Shown here in pieces: positions 30,074-35,350 of a stretch of DNA of 35,350 nucleotides. The stretch comes from Candidatus Hydrogenedentota bacterium (GTDB taxonomy: Bacteria; Hydrogenedentota; Hydrogenedentia; Hydrogenedentales; CAITNO01), in the NCBI GenBank assembly GCA_012730105.1, contig JAAYBJ010000222.1:1-35350 (forward strand), read 5' to 3'. The notes under the pieces were generated by a model that saw nothing but the letters and a program-made list of their open reading frames with translations, ran no database searches and was not told the DNA's origin. How positions within the stretch are numbered: the first letter of the stretch is position 1; each line of letters starts with the position of its first letter. Both the position numbers and the translations under genes were made by a program.

Positions 30074-31664
30074 ACTCGGACGGGCGTTGTTTTATGGCTT
30101 CGTGTTGCTCCTGTGGGTATTGCTGGCGGCCCTCTCCCTTGAGGGATGGGTACGCTGGCAGTGGAGAAGGATGGAGACCCGAAACCCTTTTGTCGCGTCA
30201 CGGGTGCGGCAAGAACTGTGGCCCATTCCTCGTATTCCCGAAAACGATTTCTCCGCTTATCTCACCGACCAGGAGTTCCGCAACCGCTACCGCGGACAGG
30301 GCAAATCCCTGACGCCCCTGCCCGTGCCGTCTCCAGAGGAAGAACTTGCGGCGCGTTTCCCGGTATTCCTTGAACAGGAGGACGATTTCGGCCGCGCCGT
30401 GTTTTCGAACGTCTATGGTATGAATATCCTGTCACTCGACCCGGACAACCGGGTGGAACAATGTTTGTGCTCCCCTGAGTATGCATCCAGCGGGTCATTG
30501 GAAACCGTTCTGCCGGAGGCGGACCGTGCGCCCGCGCTTGAACTTCTAACCAGAGCGACGGATTCCCCTGAAGCCCAAGTTTGCATTGATGCTCTGTCCC
30601 TGAAACAAGGCGGAGGATTGGGTTACTGCCTGTTGTCAGCGGAAGCGCCCCCCCGGGCCGAATCCGGCATGCCGCCGCGCTGGCTGGTCTTTCCCAGGAA
30701 GGACGTGTGGCAGCCGCCGGACCTGGATACCATCTGGGAGCTGCCTTTTTTCACCTATCAGAAGCATGTGGAACGAAAAGACCGGATCAACGCCCTGGGC
30801 ATTACGGAGGATTTCCGGATCAATAATTTCGGTTTCCGCGATGCGGATATTGTGATGCCCAAGCCCGACGGCGCGTACCGGATACTTTGTATCGGCGCAT
30901 CCACCACCGAGGAAGGGCCTGTCAACGACCTCACCTACCCCGGTATCCTCGAGACGCTGCTGAACAGGCATTTTGGTTTCAACCGCGTTGATGTGGTCAA
31001 TTGCGGCCTGTCAGGTATGAACTCCCTGAAACACCGCATGCGCATGGGTGACTACCTGGCGCTGGACCCGGATCTGATTGTTATTTATAACGCAGTCAAC
31101 GACATCTGTCATGATCTCTTCCCGGTATGGCTCAAGGACGCCTCACCGCTGCAAAAGCGGCTGCGGGAATCCCGGTTCTTCTGCCGATACTTCGGCCGCC
31201 ACCTTCTCCCCGGACCGGAACGATTGTTGCACGATATTGAAACCAACAAAATGGTCAACCTGGAGTTTATGAGCCGCTATGCCCGCGACCATGGCGTGGA
31301 AACGGCCGTATGCAGTTTCGCGGCACCGAATCCGGAGGCCCTTTCCCGGGTGGAACGGGAGTACTATGAATATTATTCGGTATTGGAGTGGACCGGACGC
31401 TATTCGAACTTCGAGGCGTACCGGGTCGCCCTGGCCCTTTACAACGAGGCGTTGCGGCGGCTGTGCGACCGCGAAAAAATTCACTATATCCCCGTGGAGG
31501 AAAACATGCGCGACGGCGTCATCCTCTTCGGCGACATCTGCCATCTGCGTAATCCGGGCATTGAAAAGAAAGCGGGCATCATCGCGGAGGCGCTGATACC
31601 CGTCATTGAAAAAGAACTCGATCTGCAAACAGGAACCGACACGAACCAGGAGGCCCTGTCATGA
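30066..31664 (+). CDS. Membrane-anchored SGNH/GDSL-family hydrolase
   Basis: Predicted esterase or acetyl-transfer/deacetylation enzyme of 532 residues acting at the outer face of the membrane. A single N-terminal membrane helix spans about 7-27. The catalytic half shows the SGNH blocks: I-G-A-S279-T-T (Ser), N-C-G-L-S-G (Gly), Y-N-A-V-N-D (Asn), and D490-I-C-H493-L-R-N-P-G (Asp/His pair). Residues 60-250 show no family I know. The ATG at 30066 has GGAGGT upstream and overlaps the glycosyltransferase stop by eight bases. It ends in an ATGA overlap with the next gene. Together these suggest modification of a surface glycan. Confidence 0.88.
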   Translation: MNKLGRALFYGFVLLLWVLLAALSLEGWVRWQWRRMETRNPFVASRVRQELWPIPRIPENDFSAYLTDQEFRNRYRGQGKSLTPLPVPSPEEELAARFPVFLEQEDDFGRAVFSNVYGMNILSLDPDNRVEQCLCSPEYASSGSLETVLPEADRAPALELLTRATDSPEAQVCIDALSLKQGGGLGYCLLSAEAPPRAESGMPPRWLVFPRKDVWQPPDLDTIWELPFFTYQKHVERKDRINALGITEDFRINNFGFRDADIVMPKPDGAYRILCIGASTTEEGPVNDLTYPGILETLLNRHFGFNRVDVVNCGLSGMNSLKHRMRMGDYLALDPDLIVIYNAVNDICHDLFPVWLKDASPLQKRLRESRFFCRYFGRHLLPGPERLLHDIETNKMVNLEFMSRYARDHGVETAVCSFAAPNPEALSRVEREYYEYYSVLEWTGRYSNFEAYRVALALYNEALRRLCDREKIHYIPVEENMRDGVILFGDICHLRNPGIEKKAGIIAEALIPVIEKELDLQTGTDTNQEALS

Positions 31665-32032
31665 GCATTTTCTTAACCAGCCTTATCAGCGGCGCCGAGG
31701 TCGCCGCGCAGGCGGCGCGACAGGCGCAACAGACCAGCCAGGTAACCCAGACCACCAACCTGATACAGACGGATGTGGCGTACCTCCGCGAAGAAGTGGA
31801 GCGGCTGTCACTGCTCAATCAGGCGCTGTGGGAATTATTGCGAGAACGCTTAAAGCTCACCGACGCCGACTTGGAACAACGGGCGCAGGAAGTCGATCTG
31901 CGCGACGGCATTCCAGACGGGAAAATGCGCAAGCATCCACTGCGCTGCCCCAAGTGTGGGCGCGTATCCAATTCCCGGCACCGGAGATGCCTGTATTGCG
32001 GATTGGAATTTCAGGGCGATATCTTCGGATAA
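31661..32032 (+). CDS. Small coiled-coil protein with C-terminal zinc ribbon
   Basis: A 123-residue protein of unknown function, coupled by a four-base overlap (ATGA) to the SGNH hydrolase gene. The first ~30 residues are Ala/Gln/Thr-rich and amphipathic. Residues about 33-80 form a probable coiled coil (LREEVERLSLLNQALWELLRE). The end is a zinc ribbon, C96-P-K-C99 and C110-L-Y-C113. Its 3' end overlaps the convergent sulfotransferase-like gene by 22 bases. It may be an adaptor for the preceding membrane enzymes, which is inference from operon position. Confidence 0.8.
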   Translation: MSIFLTSLISGAEVAAQAARQAQQTSQVTQTTNLIQTDVAYLREEVERLSLLNQALWELLRERLKLTDADLEQRAQEVDLRDGIPDGKMRKHPLRCPKCGRVSNSRHRRCLYCGLEFQGDIFG

Positions 32033-32646
32033 GCACCATCCCTCGGCCGGTGTTGACGGTAAAGTCCGGGCTCCACCGCCCGGGCCATGGCCGCTTCATC
32101 CAGGCGCAGGTTGAGGAAGTCCGTTATCTGCCGCGCGGCTCCCTGCGGGTCATTGAGCACCGTCCCATACGCCATATACAGCACACATAGGTTTGCTTGT
32201 GTCCCCATCCAGCCGCGCACCGATTCCAGGTGCCGCGCATACAAACCGCGCAACCGCGCGTCTTCCAGATCCAGTTGCGCAGGATCCGCCTTCGAGGCGT
32301 CGACAGCACCCGCCGTTGCGCGCCGCACCACCATCGCCCGCTGGGAGGCGAGTACCTCCTCCATGTCCCGTTCCATGAAAATAATATGACCGTGCACGTA
32401 AGGGGGAATCGCCGGCAACAGAAAAGAAAGCACTTTCACCGCGCGGCCGGCCGCCTCAGGCATCCAGGAAGCATCCTCACGAAGGCGTTTCACCGGCGCG
32501 AACTCATAGTATCCAAGGGGATTGTCCGTATCCGGAGGACGTTCGGCATCGACCAGGAGCGGCAAGCCGCCTGCATCCAGCATGCGCATCATCATGGATG
32601 TACCGCTGCGGGGAAGCCCCGAAACAATCACCGTCGTTCCGGCCAT
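32011..32646 (-). CDS. Sulfotransferase-like P-loop protein
   Basis: A 211-residue protein with the 5'-PSB loop of the PAPS-dependent sulfotransferase family (G10-L-P-R-S-G-T-S17 after V-I-V-S). It further shows G-Y-Y-E-F, I-I-F-M-E-R-D-M-E-E-V-L-A-S-Q (the 3'-PB-like region) and N-D-P-Q-G-A-A-R-Q-I. It likely transfers sulfate to a small molecule or glycan, although this compact bacterial group has no proven substrate. The start at 32646 has GGAG nine bases upstream and matches where the fold begins; an in-frame Met at 32724 would add 26 residues. Its stop lies inside the opposite-strand zinc-ribbon gene. Confidence 0.85.
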   Translation of the reverse strand: MAGTTVIVSGLPRSGTSMMMRMLDAGGLPLLVDAERPPDTDNPLGYYEFAPVKRLREDASWMPEAAGRAVKVLSFLLPAIPPYVHGHIIFMERDMEEVLASQRAMVVRRATAGAVDASKADPAQLDLEDARLRGLYARHLESVRGWMGTQANLCVLYMAYGTVLNDPQGAARQITDFLNLRLDEAAMARAVEPGLYRQHRPRDGAYPKISP

Positions 32647-32740
32647 CCACAGTTCTCCAGCCTGTTCCCGGCCATTAGCAGCACAAAGGGATGAAATAGC
32701 GTCAAGATCCGGTGTTCGGCGCAAAACCGGCGGCGGGCTA

Positions 32741-33325
32741 TCAGGCGTTCTTGATGTCGACGCCTACCTTGACCAGGGCGTGCCGCAGGTCTTCCGGGGT
32801 GAACGGTTTCTGCAACAGCATCGTGGCGCCAAGTTCCAGAACCCGTTGGGCCGCCTCGCCTTGATAATAGCCCGTCATGGCGATGACGTGGGTCATTTCC
32901 GTAAGCGGGTGATGCTTAATCCGCCGGCAAACCTCAAAACCGCCAATGCCGGGCAGCCGCAAGTCAAGAAACACCACGTCCGGCCGGAACGTTGCCGTTA
33001 ATCGGCCCGCATCAAATCCGTCCGTGGCCATCTCAATATGAAAGGGGGTTTCGGCGCGTTCCAGAAAGCGGCGAATCACGGAAATAACCGCCTTTTCGTC
33101 ATCCACCACCAAAATCTTGACGCCGGGGCGCTCCAGATCTTCGTGAATTGGAATGCTGTTCTCTTTCATAAAACGCAATAAGTCTTCACGGCGAATACGG
33201 CGGTGTCCACCAGGTGTCTTAAAAACATGCAACCGACCGGCTTCCGCCCATTTACGAATCGTATCAGCCGTAACATGACAGAATTTCGCTACATCCGAAG
33301 TACTGAATGACTGTTTTGCTTCCAT
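32741..33325 (-). CDS. Response regulator with N-terminal MerR/BldC-like HTH and C-terminal receiver domain
   Basis: A 194-residue regulator in reversed order compared with most response regulators: the DNA-binding domain comes first. Residues 4-54 are an excisionase/MerR-type winged helix (TSDVAKFCHVTADTIRKWAEAG, G-G-H-R-R-I). Residues about 69-190 are a receiver domain with D75-D76, phosphorylation site D121 in F-L-D-L-R-L-P-G, T151 and K173 in Q-K-P-F. No histidine kinase is in the window, so it is an orphan here. The ATG at 33325 has AAGGA seven bases before it; an ATG nine bases upstream (33334) is an alternative. A good sigma-70 promoter lies at 33377-33405. Confidence 0.92.
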   Translation of the reverse strand: MEAKQSFSTSDVAKFCHVTADTIRKWAEAGRLHVFKTPGGHRRIRREDLLRFMKENSIPIHEDLERPGVKILVVDDEKAVISVIRRFLERAETPFHIEMATDGFDAGRLTATFRPDVVFLDLRLPGIGGFEVCRRIKHHPLTEMTHVIAMTGYYQGEAAQRVLELGATMLLQKPFTPEDLRHALVKVGVDIKNA

Positions 33326-33376
33326 GAATTCCATCCTTACACGTTTTATTGGGATTTATGGTTTGTCTTTAAAGGT

Positions 33377-33405
33377 ATAATACAAGTTTTTTAAGTGATT
33401 TTCAA
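33377..33405 (-). promoter_or_regulatory. Sigma-70 promoter of the HTH-receiver regulator
   Basis: Minus strand TTGAAA (33400-33405), a 17-base spacer and TATTAT (33377-33382), 52 bases before the ATG. Close match to consensus. Confidence 0.65.
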
Positions 33406-33510
33406 GTTTTGTTTGAAACTACAGGCATCCCATCATTTTAATAATACTGACGAAATCACTATTTACTCAAACACTTCCTTCTGAAATAGATGCGGGGAAC
33501 AGGGCCTGGT

Positions 33511-33540
33511 TTGTGACCGTTCATCTTGTTAGGATACAAT
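33511..33540 (+). promoter_or_regulatory. Probable promoter of rpoN
   Basis: TTGTGA (33511-33516) and TACAAT (33535-33540) are 18 bases apart, about 75 bases before the rpoN start. Confidence 0.5.
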
Positions 33541-33615
33541 AGACCCGATACGTAATCCCAACTTCTTACGGCACCAAACCGGGAGACAGGAATGTAGCAT
33601 GAGGAAAAGCAATCA

Positions 33616-35067
33616 ATGATGCGGATGGATCAACAGATGTCACTGCGCCCGGAGTTGCGTCAGTTCCTCGCGCCACAAATGCAGCAATCCCTGCACATGT
33701 TGCAGATGAATAGTTTCGAGTTGGATCAGTTCATCGAAGAAAACCTGGAAATAAATCCCTTTTTGGAGCGTCTTAACGGCCGGGAGACCTCCCTATCCGA
33801 AATCGCCGGCATGCCCGGAAGCCCCACAGGCGAAATGGATGAACAGGCGGAGCAGGACTATGAACAGGCCGTGCTGGGCCGGTCCGAATGGAAAACGGAA
33901 CGGGATTATATGGAACGTTATCACGAAGGGGGCGCCGCCGGACGCAATACCGACCTCGATGAGGTGTGGCAATATTACCAGGATTCCATAACACAGGACG
34001 AATCCTTGAGCGCCCATCTGCTGGACCAACTGCGCATTGCCGCCCTTTCCCCGGAGGACCACGCCATTGGCGAACGCATCATTATCAATGACATAGACAA
34101 CCGGGGTTATTTTACCGGCGACACCCATGAAATTGCCGGGGACTTGGGAGTCCCTGAAGAACAGGTCCGCCGCGTTCTGGATACGATCAAGAAATTTGAA
34201 CCCACAGGCGTGGGAGCGGCTGATGTGGTGGAATGCCTGCTCATGCAGTGCGAGGTGGAATATCCCGGGGATGAGGAATTGAAGCGCCTGCTGGAAAGCC
34301 ATTGGAAGGCCCTGACCCAGGGTCGCATCCTGCAGATAGCCGAGGCCATGGGCGTCACGCCAGAACGGGTCATGGAACTGAAGGGCATGCTGAGCCGTCT
34401 GGATCCTTTTCCGGGCCGTGAATACGGCGCCGGAACGCCCCCGTATATTATGCCCGAAGTCACGGTGGAAAAGATCGACGAGGATTACATTGTGACGCTG
34501 ACCTCTGAATCCATGGGCTCCGTCCTGATCAATGATGCCTATATCAAAGAAATCCGCAGCCGGAAGATGCGCGACGATGAGCGCGCCTACGTGCGGGATC
34601 ATCTTGAATCGGCGCGTTTCCTGATACGCAATATCGAACGGCGCCGCGATACGATTCTTAAGACGGCGCAGGCGATCGTGGACCTGCAGCGCGAGTTCAT
34701 GGAAAAAGGCGCGGCTTTCATGAAGCCGCTGACCCTGGAAGAAGTCGCCGAGAAGGTCGGGGTGCATGAAAGCACCATCTCCCGTACGGTCAACGGCAAA
34801 TACATCCAGACTCCGCAGGGCCTGTTTGAACTGAAATATTTCTTTTCTTCCGGGGTTCGTTCGGACGACGGCGGCGCGCAATCCTCAACGGCGGTCTGCG
34901 CCCTTATCAAAGAGATCATTGAAAAAGAGGAGCGGCGCAACCCCCTGAGCGACCAAAAAATCGCCGACCTGCTCAAGGAACAGGGCATCCATGCCGCCCG
35001 CCGCACGGTGACCAAGTACCGGGAGCAAAGCGGTATTCTCCCTGCCAAAATGAGACGCACCTATTAA
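33616..35067 (+). CDS. rpoN: RNA polymerase sigma-54 factor
   Basis: Sigma-54, which directs RNA polymerase to -24/-12 promoters and needs AAA+ activators. The 483-residue protein has region I (L-A-P-Q-M-Q-Q-S-L-H-M-L-Q-M, rich in Gln and Leu, near 18-31), an acidic region II (60-115), the core-binding domain, the helix-turn-helix E-E-V-A-E-K-V-G-V-H-E-S-T-I-S-R-T-V and the RpoN box A-R-R-T-V-T-K-Y-R-E at 461-470. All parts are intact. Start ATG 33616 has GAGGAAAA upstream; Mets at 33619 and 33625 are alternatives. It is transcribed away from the HTH-receiver gene. Confidence 0.96.
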   Translation: MMRMDQQMSLRPELRQFLAPQMQQSLHMLQMNSFELDQFIEENLEINPFLERLNGRETSLSEIAGMPGSPTGEMDEQAEQDYEQAVLGRSEWKTERDYMERYHEGGAAGRNTDLDEVWQYYQDSITQDESLSAHLLDQLRIAALSPEDHAIGERIIINDIDNRGYFTGDTHEIAGDLGVPEEQVRRVLDTIKKFEPTGVGAADVVECLLMQCEVEYPGDEELKRLLESHWKALTQGRILQIAEAMGVTPERVMELKGMLSRLDPFPGREYGAGTPPYIMPEVTVEKIDEDYIVTLTSESMGSVLINDAYIKEIRSRKMRDDERAYVRDHLESARFLIRNIERRRDTILKTAQAIVDLQREFMEKGAAFMKPLTLEEVAEKVGVHESTISRTVNGKYIQTPQGLFELKYFFSSGVRSDDGGAQSSTAVCALIKEIIEKEERRNPLSDQKIADLLKEQGIHAARRTVTKYREQSGILPAKMRRTY

Positions 35068-35121
35068 CGTCAGGCTTCCTGATCTCGTCGGGGTTATTCA
35101 ATGATTACTCGGAATCCGCTT

Positions 35122-35350
35122 TGGCACTTTTTTAATGCCATGTTCGTATAAGACCGCAAGAAAGGGAGAAGCGCCGGGATAAGCCGGCAAGGAGCTGTAA
35201 GTGAAAGTCTTATACAATGAAGGAACAGCGAACCACACTGGCCCCGCGCCATGGCCGCTTTCCCGCGAGGAACTGTGGCAAGCGCTGGTAGGGGAGTGCA
35301 CGGGCAGGGTATTGAGCCGCGAAAATTTGCGTGTCCGGGGCGACGACGAT
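35122..35350 (+). ncRNA. Possible 5' part of a group II intron (cut by window edge)
   Basis: Downstream of rpoN the sequence changes to a structured segment: TGGCA/TGCCA (35122-35126 with 35136-35140), a GCCGG/CCGGC hairpin (35173-35177 with 35184-35188), and a long-range 9-base pair GTATAAGAC/GTCTTATAC (35146-35154 with 35207-35215). An open frame beginning at GTG 35201 reads KVLYNEGTANHTGP and later GRVLSRE. I remember this conceptual peptide as a common false gene at the front of bacterial group II introns, upstream of the reverse transcriptase. The exact intron start is not visible, and the maturase gene would lie beyond the window. Confidence 0.5.

Noticed and set aside
33793-34881. 362-codon minus-strand frame opposite rpoN
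   Set aside because: Shadow; the plus strand encodes complete sigma-54.
35201-35350. A real protein-coding gene starting at GTG 35201
   Set aside because: The peptide resembles conceptual translations of group II intron RNA and overlaps predicted paired segments, so I treat it as RNA.

Overview
The window reads as a piece of a bacterial chromosome, moderately GC-rich, probably from an uncultured PVC-like or Hydrogenedentota-like lineage. That placement is inferred from the mix of a formylglycine sulfatase, a bacterial GH28 pectinase, DUF1015, HTH-receiver regulators and abundant palindromic and minisatellite repeats. There is no rRNA or tRNA to anchor the taxonomy.

Left part (1-7.8 kb): the start of lgt at the left edge (minus strand), a repeat-rich gap, a lipoprotein with a C-terminal thioredoxin domain, a Tat-exported sulfatase, an MntA/HepT toxin-antitoxin pair, an exported GH28 glycosidase, a GNAT acetyltransferase, and a two-gene membrane operon (zinc-ribbon CD225 protein and DUF2752 protein). 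Two copies of a ~90-bp palindromic element lie here. One has replaced the last codons of the acetyltransferase gene.

Central part (8.2-22.8 kb): an accessory defence island, all on the plus strand. Its core is a DUF499 ATPase, a DUF1156 DNA methyltransferase and a PLD-SNF2 helicase. This is a helicase-methylase-ATPase set related to the core of type 3 BREX but without pglZ. Between these genes sit a four-helix-bundle (S23/IVS) gene, an unrecognised small protein, two small unknown proteins, a SAMHD1-like HD phosphohydrolase, and a complete toxin-antitoxin-chaperone (TAC) module: HigB-like toxin, HigA-like antitoxin with a C-terminal tail, and SecB-like chaperone. The chaperone stop codon overlaps the helicase start (TAATG), so the TAC module appears translationally coupled to the nuclease/helicase effector. 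Two minisatellite families (GAGGGTC/GACCCTC and CGAACCC types) are written in frame into all three core genes and bracket the four-helix-bundle gene as a perfect 18-bp inverted repeat. They are absent from the AT-richer HD and TAC segments, which look like separate acquisitions.

Right part (23.0-35.35 kb): housekeeping and cell-surface genes. These are cmk-recJ (overlapping), an exported FKBP prolyl isomerase, a DUF1015 protein, a coupled operon of a GT39-like membrane glycosyltransferase with TPRs, an SGNH hydrolase and a coiled-coil/zinc-ribbon protein, then on the minus strand a P-loop sulfotransferase-like protein and an HTH-receiver regulator, and finally rpoN on the plus strand. The window ends in a sequence resembling the 5' part of a group II intron.
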